Positions 42,734-51,137 of a stretch of 64,000 bases of DNA are shown one piece after another. Numbering within the stretch: the first letter of the stretch is position 1; each line of letters opens with the position of its first letter. Source of the stretch: Halopelagius inordinatus (GTDB lineage: Archaea > Halobacteriota > Halobacteria > Halobacteriales > Haloferacaceae); contig NZ_FOOQ01000002.1 in NCBI RefSeq assembly GCF_900113245.1, positions 780,881-844,880 on the forward strand. The letters are read 5' to 3'. The notes beneath the pieces are model-generated. The model did not search any database, was not told the origin of the DNA, and saw only the letters and a program-made list of their open reading frames with translations. A program made the position numbers and the translations under genes.

Positions 42734-45442
42734 CTACTCGACGAGATGGCACGCCGCAGGGTGTTTCTCGCCGTCGAGCGTCGGCGGTTCTCGCTCGCAG
42801 ATGCTGGTGAATCGGTCGGCGAGAAGCGACTCCGCGCCCTCCCAGTCGCCCTCGGCCACCAGTCGCAGGGCGCGGTCGACGGTTTCACCGGGCTTCCCCT
42901 CGGGGAACCGGTCGAACTGGGATTCGCGGAGTGCGGCCGCGACGGCGTCCGTCGACGCCGCGCCGCCGTCCGTCGTCGCGGTTCGTCCGTCCTCGGCGAC
43001 CCGACGCCCGTCACCGGCCGCCGTCTCCCGCGCGGTGTCGACGTCTATCGACCGTCGCTCGACCCGTTGCCGGAAGTCCATGACCTCGCGGTACGCCTCC
43101 TGGTCGATATCCATCTCCTCGGGGGGGATGACCTTCGGGCACCGCGTCCGGAAGTGACAGCCCGACGGCGGGTTCGTCGGCGACGGAACGTCGCCTTCGA
43201 GGATGATTCGGTCGTCCGTGTCGGCGGTCGGGTCGGGTTCGGGGATGGCCGACAGAAGCGCCTGCGTGTACGGATGCATGGGGTCTGCGAACAGTTCGTC
43301 CGTCGGTGCCACCTCGACGATTTCGCCGAGATACATGACCGCGACCCGGTCGGAGATGTGCCGGACGACCGAGAGGTCGTGAGCGATGAACAGGTACGTC
43401 AGGTCGAACCGGTCCTGTAGCTCCTCCATCAGGTTGAGAATCTGCGCTTGGACGCTCACGTCGAGCGCCGACACCGGTTCGTCGGCGACGATGAACTCGG
43501 GGTCGACCGCGAGGGCGCGGGCGATTCCGACCCGCTGTCTCTGCCCGCCCGACATCTCGTGGGGGTAGCGGTCGTACTGACCGACTTCGAGCCCCACCGC
43601 TTCGAGCAGTTGACGGACGCGACGGCGACGACGCAGACGGTCGGTATCGCCCGCGGACAGCGTGACCGACACGCGCTCTATCTCCCCGCGGTCGGTCCGG
43701 TCGACGCTCGCGTCCACGCCGAGATGCTCGCGCACCTCTACGTCCACCTCGTCGTCGACGACGGTGACCGTCACGTGCGCCGTGGCGACGCCGCCGCCCG
43801 ACCCGACGACGGCGTCGATTTCGTCGCCGACGGTGACGTCGACCCGATCGCGGGCGATTCCCGAGACGGTCACCTCGGCTTCGGTGCCGACGCTCGGGTC
43901 GCTCTCGGGCAGGTCGTGGATATCCAGCGGTTCGCGGACCGTCGCCCCCACCGTCTGGCGCGGGTCCAGCGAGGACAGCGGGTCCTGGAAGATCATCTGC
44001 AGGTCCTTTCGGGTGTCTCGGAGCGCCGAACCGTCGAGTTCGGTGAGGTCCGTCCCGGCGAACAGGACGCGCCCCCCGGTCGGTTCGGTGAGATGCAGTA
44101 GCGCGCGCCCGGCGGTGGACTTCCCGCAGCCGGATTCGCCGACCAGCCCGAGCGTCTCCCCTCTGTACACCGTGAAATCGACGCCGTCGACCGCTTTCAC
44201 GCTCCGGCCGTTCCCGCCGAGGAACCTGTCGAGTATCCCGTCCTCTTGATCGTAGTACTTCCGGAGACCGTCGAGTTCGACGAGCGGTTCGTCCCGCAGG
44301 CGGTGGTCGGCGTCCGCGGCCAGCCCTTCGGAGCCGTACTCGCTCTCGTCGAAGTCTTCGAGGATACATTTCGCCCGGTGGTCGACGTCGTCCCCCCCGT
44401 GTTGGAGGAACGGAATCTCGCCGCTCGTGCACTCCTCGGTGGCCCACGGACACCGCGGCGCGAAGTGGCAGCCGTCGGGCATGTCGACGAGGTCCGGGAC
44501 GTTCCCCTCGATGGGGGTGAGCCGGTCTTTCTCCTCGGACGGGAGCGACTCCAACAGCGTGTACGTGTACGGGTGCGAGGGGTTGCCGAATATCTCCTCG
44601 ACCGGTCCCTCCTCGACTATCTCGCCCGCGTACATCACCGCGACGCGGTCGCACGTCTCGGCGACGACGCCGAGGTCGTGAGTGATCATCAGGACGGACA
44701 TCCCGAGGTCCTCTTGGAGGCCGTCGATGAGGTCGAGAATCTGCGCTTGAATCGTCACGTCGAGCGCCGTCGTCGGTTCGTCGGCGACGAGCAGGTCCGG
44801 CTGGCACGCCAGCGCGATAGCGATGAGGACGCGCTGGCGCATCCCGCCGGAGAACTCGTGCGGATACTCGTCGATTCGAGCGCCCGGTTCGGGGATGCCG
44901 ACGTCCTCTAACACCTCTATCGTCCGCTCTCGAACGTCCTCGTCGATGTCGCGACTTATCTTCGGGAGAATCTCGCGGACGGCGTTGAACCACGAGTCCT
45001 TCCGACGGCCGCCGTACTGGTGAAGCCGGAGACTCTCTGCGACCTGTTCGCCGACGGTCACCGACGGGTTCAGCGACGTCATCGGGTCCTGGAAGATCAT
45101 GCTGATCTCCTGACCGCGGATGAACCGCAACGCTTCCTCCGGCGCGTCGGTCAGATCGACCGTGTCGCCGTCGACGAACGAGGGGGAGTCGTACCGCTCG
45201 CGGAAGGTCGCCGCGAGGTCGCTGTCGGTCAGTTCGACGGAGCCGGAGACTATCTCACCCGGGTCGTCTACGAGCCCCATCGTCGAGAGCGCGGTGACGC
45301 TCTTGCCCGACCCGGACTCGCCGACGAGGCCGACGGTTTCGCCCTCTCGAACTTCGAGGTCGACGCCGTCGACTGCCTTCACCTGGCCTCTGTCGGTCGA
45401 AAACTGCGTCCGAAGGTCAGAGACCGAGAGTAACGGAGACAT
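42734..45442 (-). CDS. dppDF: Fused dipeptide ABC transporter ATPases (DppD-DppF) with an insertion in the second domain
   Basis: 902 residues from the ATG at 45442. First ATPase: Walker A in [11 protein letters not shown], signature E-F-S-G-G-M-R-Q-R, Walker [10 protein letters not shown], then the Opp-type C-terminal C-H-F-A-P-R-C. Second ATPase: [10 protein letters not shown]-loop [21 protein letters not shown] and C-H-F-R-T-R-C. Most bacteria use two separate genes. An extra stretch of about 90 residues (about 512-602) is inserted between Q-loop and signature of the second domain. The minus-strand AAAGATATTTG (45467-45477) is the likely promoter and supports this start. First gene of the operon. 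Confidence 0.93.
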   Translation of the reverse strand: MSPLLSVSDLRTQFSTDRGQVKAVDGVDLEVREGETVGLVGESGSGKSVTALSTMGLVDDPGEIVSGSVELTDSDLAATFRERYDSPSFVDGDTVDLTDAPEEALRFIRGQEISMIFQDPMTSLNPSVTVGEQVAESLRLHQYGGRRKDSWFNAVREILPKISRDIDEDVRERTIEVLEDVGIPEPGARIDEYPHEFSGGMRQRVLIAIALACQPDLLVADEPTTALDVTIQAQILDLIDGLQEDLGMSVLMITHDLGVVAETCDRVAVMYAGEIVEEGPVEEIFGNPSHPYTYTLLESLPSEEKDRLTPIEGNVPDLVDMPDGCHFAPRCPWATEECTSGEIPFLQHGGDDVDHRAKCILEDFDESEYGSEGLAADADHRLRDEPLVELDGLRKYYDQEDGILDRFLGGNGRSVKAVDGVDFTVYRGETLGLVGESGCGKSTAGRALLHLTEPTGGRVLFAGTDLTELDGSALRDTRKDLQMIFQDPLSSLDPRQTVGATVREPLDIHDLPESDPSVGTEAEVTVSGIARDRVDVTVGDEIDAVVGSGGGVATAHVTVTVVDDEVDVEVREHLGVDASVDRTDRGEIERVSVTLSAGDTDRLRRRRRVRQLLEAVGLEVGQYDRYPHEMSGGQRQRVGIARALAVDPEFIVADEPVSALDVSVQAQILNLMEELQDRFDLTYLFIAHDLSVVRHISDRVAVMYLGEIVEVAPTDELFADPMHPYTQALLSAIPEPDPTADTDDRIILEGDVPSPTNPPSGCHFRTRCPKVIPPEEMDIDQEAYREVMDFRQRVERRSIDVDTARETAAGDGRRVAEDGRTATTDGGAASTDAVAAALRESQFDRFPEGKPGETVDRALRLVAEGDWEGAESLLADRFTSICEREPPTLDGEKHPAACHLVE

Positions 45443-45540
45443 ACGGCGGGATTTTCCGTCTCGGTGCAAATATCTTTGCTTTCCGCGTCCGACGCCGCCC
45501 GAGAGGAACCTTTACCCGGGACAGTTGGCCTATGCCAGAC

Positions 45541-46041
45541 ATGGACGTTGACGAACACCCGCTGGCGGAAGAACGAGACGAGTGGGAGACCGTCGTCGAG
45601 GAGTGTCGAGCGCTGGCCGACGACTACCGCGAGCGCGGATGGGAGGTGTTCACCGCCGTTCCGGGCGACGTCGTCCCGGTTCCGGCCCCGGGCGACTCCC
45701 GGACGGAGAAGACCGGCATAGACGTACTGCTCTCGGGAGAGGAGTTCGCGGAGTTGTCAGCCCTCGTCGACGCAGTCGATTTCGACGAGTTCGAGGCGTT
45801 CCGGGCTTACGAGAACGGAATCGTCTACCTGACGCTGCTGTTTCGAGCCTCCGACGCGGAGACGGCGGTCTGTCTGCCCCTCTACTACCGGGTGACGGAA
45901 GCCGACCGGATGCTCGAACGCGTACGCGCCGGGGACGCGATGAAGACGTATCTCCACCCGCTGTCCGGCGAGGAGCGTCTCGAGTTCGACCACGAGGACC
46001 CGACGCCGCTTTTCCCGCCGCAGGACGTCTCCGAGGAGTAG
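45541..46041 (+). CDS. Conserved haloarchaeal protein (possible DUF7529)
   Basis: 166 residues from the ATG at 45541. A helix A-E-E-R-D-E-W-E-T-V-V-E-E-C-R-A-L-A is followed by an alpha/beta domain with W-E-V-F-T-A-V-P-G-D-V-V-P-V and A-V-C-L-P-L-Y-Y-R-V. CCTTTAC at 45509-45515 lies 26-32 bases before the ATG at 45541 but only 17-23 before the ATG at 45532, so the later start was chosen. No catalytic motif is seen. I associate it loosely with DUF7529. The function is unknown. Confidence 0.68.
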   Translation: MDVDEHPLAEERDEWETVVEECRALADDYRERGWEVFTAVPGDVVPVPAPGDSRTEKTGIDVLLSGEEFAELSALVDAVDFDEFEAFRAYENGIVYLTLLFRASDAETAVCLPLYYRVTEADRMLERVRAGDAMKTYLHPLSGEERLEFDHEDPTPLFPPQDVSEE

Positions 46042-46358
46042 CCCCGAACGCCGGTCTCTCCGCGCCGACTGCTCGCCGGGCCGAACCGCTCGAAGCGAGC
46101 GGGGCCGTCGGGCACCCGCCGCCGGAAAGTGTCGGCGAGAGAGGACAGACGCATCCCACCCGTCTCGGTCGGGTCGAGGAGTGCAGCGCGAAGAGTAATC
46201 CGCCGTCTCTCGGGGGGTGACGCCCCATATACACGTATTCTGGAACGAACGGCCACACCAGTTATCCGTTTTTGTGCCGAACCGTTGTCACTGACTGGAG
46301 TTGTCGACTGCCGCCCGTCGGGGCGAACTGAACGACGAACCAGCGGAGACCTGAAGCC
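46042..46358. other. 317-bp intergenic stretch before the gas-vesicle cluster
   Basis: No convincing gene is seen. A perfect hairpin, CCGCTCG (46086-46092) with CGAGCGG (46096-46102), lies 45 bases after the upstream stop and may mark a 3' end. An AT-rich part with C-A-T-A-T-A-C-A-C (about 46227-46240) and TTTTT at about 46269-46273 could hold promoter elements for the acidic gene starting at 46359, but none is at the leaderless distance. A 77-codon frame here (46129-46362) has no protein-like pattern. Confidence 0.5.
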
Positions 46359-47264
46359 ATGAGCGAAACCCAATCACAGACGGACGCGGTAGAGACGGTG
46401 CTCGATCACGCACAGACAGACACGTCGCCGGAGGACGCCGGTATCGCCGAGGTGTCGCGGGCGGTGTTGCAGGACATAGACGACATCAACGACGGCGACC
46501 TCTCCGTGGAGGTGGTCGGACGCGCGATCGGCGAGGCGTTGGGGCGCGAAATCGGCGCGCGCCTCGGGAGCGAACTCGGCGAGTGGATCGGACTGCGGAC
46601 GCGAGACGCGATACGGGGCGGCGACAGCGACGACGCAGGGTCGTTCACGGAGATGCTCCGGTCGTGGGTGAGCGCCATCGTCGAGTGGCTTCAAACGGCC
46701 GTGGGAGGAGCGATTCCCGGCGTCGGCGAGAGCGCCCGAGAGGCGATTCCCGACGCGGGAGAGGAGGCGGAAGACGTAATCCCCGTTCTCGGCGGGGAGG
46801 CGGAGTCCGACGGCGCCGACGACGAGAGCGGCGAGGACAGTCGCGACTCCGACGAGTCGGCGACCGACCCCGCCGACGTCGACCCCGACGCCGAGTCCGT
46901 GCTCGTCGAATCCGACGAATCCGACGACTCCGACGACTCCGAGACGGACCAGTCCGAAGAGAGCAACGACGGCGACGACGCGTCGGGCGACGACGGAACC
47001 GCCGACGAGACGGCGAGCACCGAGTCCGAGGAGAAAGCGGGCGGCGAAGAGCGACCCGAAGAGTCGGACACCGACGCATCCGACGCAGACGAGTCAGAGA
47101 CATCCGACTCCGACGCGGCCGAAGCGAACGGAGACGGGTCCGACGGAGACGCGACCAAAGAGGGGATGAGCAAGCAACTGGACGAGATGTCGAAAGAGGA
47201 CCTCCAGGGACTCGCACAGGACCTCGTCGACGAACTCAAACAGCGACAAGAAGAGACGGCCTGA
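46359..47264 (+). CDS. Acidic accessory protein convergent with the gvp operon, unassigned
   Basis: 301 residues, not recognised as a standard Gvp. Residues 1-50 are acidic. Residues 51-90 form a glycine-zipper-like amphipathic block (V-G-R-A-I-G-E-A-L-G-R-E-I-G-A-R-L-G). A second amphipathic region (about 95-125) follows with W-V-S-A-I-V-E-W-L-Q. From about 130 to 268 it is almost all Asp, Glu, Ser and Thr. The end is a helix S-K-E-D-L-Q-G-L-A-Q-D-L-V-D-E-L-K. Part of the acidic tract (46814-46918) is a near-identical copy of gvpJ. It is convergent with gvpM, 6 bp between stops. The position and shared segment suggest a gas-vesicle accessory, which is inference. Confidence 0.72.
   Translation: MSETQSQTDAVETVLDHAQTDTSPEDAGIAEVSRAVLQDIDDINDGDLSVEVVGRAIGEALGREIGARLGSELGEWIGLRTRDAIRGGDSDDAGSFTEMLRSWVSAIVEWLQTAVGGAIPGVGESAREAIPDAGEEAEDVIPVLGGEAESDGADDESGEDSRDSDESATDPADVDPDAESVLVESDESDDSDDSETDQSEESNDGDDASGDDGTADETASTESEEKAGGEERPEESDTDASDADESETSDSDAAEANGDGSDGDATKEGMSKQLDEMSKEDLQGLAQDLVDELKQRQEETA
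46814..46918 (+). repeat. 105-bp inverted repeat, copy 1 (in the acidic accessory gene)
   Basis: Direct base-by-base comparison shows 102 of 105 bases identical to the reverse complement of 48780-48884 in gvpJ. It codes residues about 152-187, with E-S-G-E-D-x-R-D-S-D-E-S-A-x-D-P-A-D-V-D-P. The first base is the third codon position in both genes, so the copies are in the same phase. Confidence 0.93.
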
Positions 47265-47270
47265 CGCCGA

Positions 47271-47561
47271 CTACCGTTCGTTCGGCTTCGGTTTCTTCTC
47301 CGACGTGGAGACGCGGTGAGATTTGAGCGGGTGTCTCGACTCGTCCTCTCGGTTCAACTCGCGTTGAATCTCGTCCCACTCTTCGAACATGCCGTACTCC
47401 CGCATCGTCGCCATCCCCGCCAAGGCGGCCCGGAGTTTCAGCCCGACGAGCGGGATATCCGCGACGGTGATGAGCACGTCCGCCTCGACGACGGCGCCTT
47501 TGTCGAGGAGCATGTCCACCAGATCGACGATGGCGTGTTGGTCGCCCTTGCTCGGCTTCAC
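47271..47561 (-). CDS. gvpM: Gas vesicle protein GvpM
   Basis: 96 residues from the GTG at 47561. It is a GvpA/J/M-family protein: A-I-V-D-L-V-D-M-L-L-D-K-G-A-V-V-E-A-D-V-L-I-T-V-A-D-I-P-L-V-G-L-K is the core amphipathic domain. The C-terminal R-H-P-L-K-S-H-R-V and K-K-P-K-P tail is basic. GvpM is a minor protein thought to act early in vesicle nucleation with GvpF/J/L. The GTG overlaps the gvpL stop as GTGA. Last gene of the leftward gvpFGHIJKLM operon, 6 bp from the convergent acidic gene. Confidence 0.92.
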   Translation of the reverse strand: MKPSKGDQHAIVDLVDMLLDKGAVVEADVLITVADIPLVGLKLRAALAGMATMREYGMFEEWDEIQRELNREDESRHPLKSHRVSTSEKKPKPNER

Positions 47562-48397
47562 GGCGACGCTCCCTCCAGGTCGTCGAGTTCCGGAGCGAAC
47601 GTGTACGGCGGCCACGGACCGCTGAACCGCACCTCGACGCCGTCCTCGGCGGCGATGTCGTCCAGTATCGCCCCGACGTCGTCCTCGCGGTCCAACGGGG
47701 CCAAAATCGCGAACCGGACCGAAACGGTCGAATCGTCGTCGTCGGACTCCGCGCCGACGAGAGAGGCGCTCCGGTTCTCTCCCAACCGGCGGATTCGGTC
47801 CGCGTACCGGGCCAGTCGCTCGGCGATGTCTTCGGCCTCGGTCTCGCGGTGGTCGCGGACGAGGTCGTCTAACCGCTGTTCGTACTGCTTTCCGACGAGG
47901 AATCCCGTCCCTTCGCCGGACTCCTCTTTTCGCGTCCGGAGTTCCCCGAGGCGGTCGTCCGTCTCCGCGAGGCGGTCGGCCAACGCGTCGTAGTCGCGGC
48001 GCACCTCGATGCGGTACTCTCTGAGTCCGGCGAGTTCGTCGAGGGCGTCGCGGAGTTCCGCGTCGGACTCGCGGAGCCAGTTTCGGACGACGCCGTCGTC
48101 GCCGGTCAACACCGTGTCGAAGCGGACCGGAAGCGGCGTCCCGAAGGCGTCCGCGGCGGCGTCTATCACCCGCTGGTGAGCCAACAGCCAGCGTTTCAGC
48201 GTCGTCGGGTCGTCGCTGTCGTACAGCGAGTCACATCGGTGAACGACCGCGCCGAGAGCTCCGTCGGTCACGACGTGGACGGGTTCGTCTTCGATGCCCT
48301 CGACGTCGAACTCGGCGTCGTCGTCCACGCGGACGACGCAGTAGAGGTAGCGTCCGTCCTCGAACTCGGTGTCGGATGCGGGGGCGGCGTCACTCAT
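47558..48397 (-). CDS. gvpL: Gas vesicle protein GvpL (GvpF/L family)
   Basis: 279 residues. The GvpF/L family start R-Y-L-Y-C-V-V-R and [10 protein letters not shown] is present, then [18 protein letters not shown], a long charged coiled-coil region (about 125-195) and the closing G-P-W-P-P-Y-T-F. GvpL is an assembly factor that interacts with many other Gvps. It overlaps gvpK by 8 bases and gvpM by 4. The length is typical. Confidence 0.93.
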   Translation of the reverse strand: MSDAAPASDTEFEDGRYLYCVVRVDDDAEFDVEGIEDEPVHVVTDGALGAVVHRCDSLYDSDDPTTLKRWLLAHQRVIDAAADAFGTPLPVRFDTVLTGDDGVVRNWLRESDAELRDALDELAGLREYRIEVRRDYDALADRLAETDDRLGELRTRKEESGEGTGFLVGKQYEQRLDDLVRDHRETEAEDIAERLARYADRIRRLGENRSASLVGAESDDDDSTVSVRFAILAPLDREDDVGAILDDIAAEDGVEVRFSGPWPPYTFAPELDDLEGASP

Positions 48398-48719
48398 CGC
48401 GTTCGACCTCCGGTGCGGGCTCTACCCAGTTCGTATCTTCGACCTGTCGGATGGCGTCTTCGACCAGTCCGTCCAAGTCGGCTCTGAGCTCTTCGACCGG
48501 TTCCTCGATTCCCTCCTGTTCTTTGAGCCCCTCGATTTCGGCTTCGATCGCGGCGAGTTGTTGGCCGAGTCGCTCTATCTCCTCGTCCGTGAGGTGGCCG
48601 GACTCCATGCGTCGGACCGCCTCGCGTTCGAGCGCCTCCACGAGCAGTTCGACCACGGTGACGACTAACGCCACGAGCCCGGTTCCGGCGCTCTCCTCGT
48701 CTATCTCGATGGTGGTCAT
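48390..48719 (-). CDS. gvpK: Gas vesicle protein GvpK
   Basis: 109 residues. [21 protein letters not shown] is the conserved hydrophobic helix, and [18 protein letters not shown] is the GvpK core. The rest is acidic. GvpK is an accessory protein of vesicle assembly. The start overlaps the gvpJ stop by 4 bases (ATGA) and the end overlaps gvpL by 8. Confidence 0.93.
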   Translation of the reverse strand: MTTIEIDEESAGTGLVALVVTVVELLVEALEREAVRRMESGHLTDEEIERLGQQLAAIEAEIEGLKEQEGIEEPVEELRADLDGLVEDAIRQVEDTNWVEPAPEVERDE

Positions 48720-49363
48720 CTGTCGTCTCGGTCTCCGTCGTCTCGGCTCGTCCGTTCTGCGGCCTGTTCGCCGTCCTCGTCGTCGGATTCGACGAGCACG
48801 GACTCGGCGTCGGGGTCGACGTCGGCGGGGTCGGCAGCCGACTCGTCGGAGTCGCGACCGTCCTCGCCGCTCTCGTCGTCGGCGGAGTCGTCCGACGCGG
48901 CGGGCGTCTCCTTCGTCGCCGGGGTCTGACCGCTCGCGGGCGTCTGAGCGGTCACGGGAGATTTCTCGGTCAGAAACTCCGCTTCGTCCCAGTCGTCTTC
49001 CCCGTCTCCCCCGTCTTCCTCGTCTTCGGCCTCGTCTCTCTGCGTTCCTCTGGCCTCCGCGGCGTCCAGTTCCGCCTCCGACGACTCGGTCACCGTCACG
49101 GGCGCCTCGGCCTCCGAGATGCCCTCGCGGCGTCCGCCCTTGGCGGCGGCCTCGACGCGGTCCATGTCGGTCCCCTCGGGGAACTCAAGTCCGTACTCGG
49201 CGGCCGTCTCGAAGGAGGCGATGGCCGCGCGGACTTTCACGCCGAGCAGTTCGGTGTCGCCGATGGAGACGACGATGTCGGCGTTGACGACGACGCCTTT
49301 GTCCAAGAGCATCTCGACCATCTCCGCGAGGTCGGTCTTCTGGCGGGAGGGTTGCTCAACCAT
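48716..49363 (-). CDS. gvpJ: Gas vesicle protein GvpJ with a long acidic tail
   Basis: 215 residues from the ATG at 49363 (a GTG at 49372 is possible). Residues about 8-65 are the GvpA-like core: [24 protein letters not shown]. Haloarchaeal GvpJ is usually near 110 residues. Here about 100 more follow: an E/D-rich part, a T-P-A[12 protein letters not shown] run, then an acidic segment that is the second copy of the 105-bp inverted repeat, and a charged end. GvpJ is a minor shell or nucleation protein. It overlaps gvpI by 8 bases and gvpK by 4. Confidence 0.9.
   Translation of the reverse strand: MVEQPSRQKTDLAEMVEMLLDKGVVVNADIVVSIGDTELLGVKVRAAIASFETAAEYGLEFPEGTDMDRVEAAAKGGRREGISEAEAPVTVTESSEAELDAAEARGTQRDEAEDEEDGGDGEDDWDEAEFLTEKSPVTAQTPASGQTPATKETPAASDDSADDESGEDGRDSDESAADPADVDPDAESVLVESDDEDGEQAAERTSRDDGDRDDR
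48780..48884 (-). repeat. 105-bp inverted repeat, copy 2 (in gvpJ)
   Basis: This is the reverse-complement partner of 46814-46918 with three mismatches. It codes residues about 160-195 of GvpJ. The two copies enclose the rest of the acidic gene, gvpM, gvpL, gvpK and the end of gvpJ (46919-48779). Confidence 0.93.
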
Positions 49364-50372
49364 CGGACTCACCCGTCTCCGAGTTTCCGGTCTCTTGGTC
49401 GAACCGAGAGCCGTAGATGCGCTTTCTGTTCGGAGCCGTCGAGTAGCGCGTCTCCCGCGGAATCGTCGAGTAGTGGGTCGCGTGCCCGATGTCCCCGCGG
49501 TCGTTCTGGATGGTCCTGACCGCGGTGGGGTTCCGCGACGAGGTGCCCTTGCTCCGATTGCTGGTGCGCTGTTGGTTCTTCTCGTACACCTTCTTCAGCT
49601 TCTCGTGGGCCTCCAACATCCCCGCGCGGAACTCGTCTACGGCGTCCATCGCCTTCGACTGAATTCCCATCTGGACCGCCCGCTGGTCGTACTCGTCGAA
49701 GCCGATTTCGTCGTCGCCGCCGACGAGTCCGCCGTCGGAGTCGCCGGCGTCGGACCCGCCGAGGAGTCCGTCGTCTTCGGCGTCGTCCGCGTCGCCGGTG
49801 AGAGCGTCCGTCGCACTTTCGACGAATCCGTCGTCTTCGTCCCCGTCGTCCTCGGCGATGAGGCCTTCCAGTTCCGCGATTACGTCGTCTTCCGCGTCGT
49901 TTGCCTCCGCGTCCTCCGAGTCGTCGAGGAGTCCAGAGCCGAGGACACCGTCGCTCTCGCCGTCGCCTTCGTCCCCGAGGATGCCGGAGTCGTCCGACTC
50001 CCCGCCGAAATCGAGGTCCTGTGACTCCTTCCAGAGTCGGCGCAGGTCCGTGGCACCCAGCATCTCGCGGAGTTCGACTGCGCCGAGGAGTTGCCGGTAA
50101 TCGACCGCGTCCCCGAGTTCGCCGTCGCGAACGGCGTCCGGAACCTCGCCGGCCTCGATGGCCTTCAGGAGTTCCCCGCCGTCGACGGCGTCGGGGAGTT
50201 CGCTCACGTCGACGGCGTCGACGACGTCCTCCACTTCGTCGGCGGTGTGAATCAGTTGCCTGAGAGTCCGGATGGCGTCTTCGAGACTCCCCTCCTCGAC
50301 CGAGTCTTCGAGGTCAGCCATCTCCTCTCGGGTCCGGGTCAGCAGTTCGTCGATGTCGACGTCGTCAGTCAT
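49356..50372 (-). CDS. gvpI: Gas vesicle protein GvpI with a long N-terminal repeat extension
   Basis: 338 residues. The last 110 or so are GvpI-like: a helix E-A-H-E-K-L-K-K-V-Y-E-K-N, then basic R-N-P-T-A-V-R-T and R-Y-S-T-A-P-N-R. The first 120 are a separate domain: helices to residue 50, then seven tandem nine-residue repeats (53-115) such as AVDGGELLK and AVELREMLG. An Asp/Gly-rich spacer (about 120-225) joins them. Known GvpI proteins are short and basic. The start ATG overlaps gvpH by 8 bases, and the end overlaps gvpJ by 8. It is placed in the normal gvpI slot between H and J. Confidence 0.8.
   Translation of the reverse strand: MTDDVDIDELLTRTREEMADLEDSVEEGSLEDAIRTLRQLIHTADEVEDVVDAVDVSELPDAVDGGELLKAIEAGEVPDAVRDGELGDAVDYRQLLGAVELREMLGATDLRRLWKESQDLDFGGESDDSGILGDEGDGESDGVLGSGLLDDSEDAEANDAEDDVIAELEGLIAEDDGDEDDGFVESATDALTGDADDAEDDGLLGGSDAGDSDGGLVGGDDEIGFDEYDQRAVQMGIQSKAMDAVDEFRAGMLEAHEKLKKVYEKNQQRTSNRSKGTSSRNPTAVRTIQNDRGDIGHATHYSTIPRETRYSTAPNRKRIYGSRFDQETGNSETGESDG
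50028..50216 (-). repeat. Seven tandem nine-residue repeats in GvpI
   Basis: Residues 53-115 read as seven gap-free units of nine with pattern A-[VIT]-x-x-x-[EQR]-[LVM]-x-x: AVDVSELPD, AVDGGELLK, AIEAGEVPD, AVRDGELGD, AVDYRQLLG, AVELREMLG and ATDLRRLWK. The DNA is diverged between units, so the repeat is old at protein level. Confidence 0.88.
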
Positions 50373-50880
50373 CGCCACCGGCCTCGTCGGAGTGGATGCG
50401 AACCTGGAGGACGCCGTTGTTGATTCGCGCGTTCGTCCGGTCGTACGACGGGAGGTCGATGGGAATCCGGTCGAGTCGGCGGCCGTCGACGGTGACGACC
50501 AACTCACCGTCGTCCAGTCCGACCTTCACGTCGTCGGGGTCGAAGTCGCTGAGGTCGACGGTCACGACGGCCGTATCCCCCTCGTGGGAGACCGTCGACG
50601 GGAGGTCGGCGCTCGCGTGGCGTTTCGTCCGCGAGCGCTCCGTGCGCGGCGTACGCTTCGGCCCGTCGCGGTCCGGTCTGTCGTTCAGCCCGGTGTCGAC
50701 CGAGTACCGGTACTCGACCGAGGACCGGTCGGTATCGAACAGGCCCGAACCGCTGTTTCGGCCGCGGTTTCCGAGCGCAGACAGTACGTTCGTCAGCGCC
50801 CGAAACCCCGCACCGAGCGACACGCCGTCCCGGTCGTCGGATCGGTTCTCGTCGTCGTTTGGGTCGTTTTCGTCGTGCAT
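50365..50880 (-). CDS. gvpH: Gas vesicle protein GvpH (Hsp20-like)
   Basis: 171 residues. The N-terminal 85 are polar, Arg/Asp/Ser-rich. The C-terminal part is an alpha-crystallin/Hsp20-like domain: A-V-V-T-V-D-L-S-D-F-D-P-D-D-V-K-V-G-L-D-D-G-E-L-V-V-T-V, then R-I-N-N-G-V-L-Q-V-R-I, the usual final strands. GvpH is described as a chaperone-like accessory of vesicle assembly. Its ATG shares one base with the gvpG stop (TAATG) and its end overlaps gvpI by 8. Confidence 0.9.
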   Translation of the reverse strand: MHDENDPNDDENRSDDRDGVSLGAGFRALTNVLSALGNRGRNSGSGLFDTDRSSVEYRYSVDTGLNDRPDRDGPKRTPRTERSRTKRHASADLPSTVSHEGDTAVVTVDLSDFDPDDVKVGLDDGELVVTVDGRRLDRIPIDLPSYDRTNARINNGVLQVRIHSDEAGGDD

Positions 50881-51134
50881 TAGCGTTTCACCTCTATCTT
50901 ACCGCCGGACAGTTGGTCGCGCACTTCCTCGGCCAGTTCTAACTCCTCCTCGAGTTCCTCTTTGCGGCGCTCGTACTCCGGTTTCGAGCGTTCTCCCAGT
51001 TCGTACAGCAACTGGTTTTCCTTCAGTTCGTCCCGCAGCGATTCGATGTCGTACATCTCCTCTAACGCCAGTTGCTGGAGGACGTCGAGAAGCGAGACGA
51101 ACGGCCGGACGAGCAAGTCGTCGAGGAGGAACAT
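50880..51134 (-). CDS. gvpG: Gas vesicle protein GvpG
   Basis: 84 residues. It starts M-F-L-L-D-D-L-L-V-R-P-F-V-S-L-L-D, the GvpG hallmark, and continues as a long charged helix with Y-E-R-R-K-E-E-L-E-E-E-L. It is an accessory protein in vesicle assembly that interacts with GvpF and others. It begins 3 bp after the gvpF stop and overlaps gvpH by one base. Confidence 0.93.
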   Translation of the reverse strand: MFLLDDLLVRPFVSLLDVLQQLALEEMYDIESLRDELKENQLLYELGERSKPEYERRKEELEEELELAEEVRDQLSGGKIEVKR

Positions 51135-51137
51135 GGG

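Noticed and set aside
40527-43157. Long plus-strand frame (876 codons) across the dppB and substrate-binding genes
   Set aside because: It lies antisense to genes with clear transporter motifs, and its own composition (R, E, V runs) is that of a shadow frame.
46129-46362. 77-codon frame before the gvp cluster
   Set aside because: It is Arg/Ser-rich with no hydrophobic pattern or promoter, and it overlaps the start of the acidic gene at 46359.
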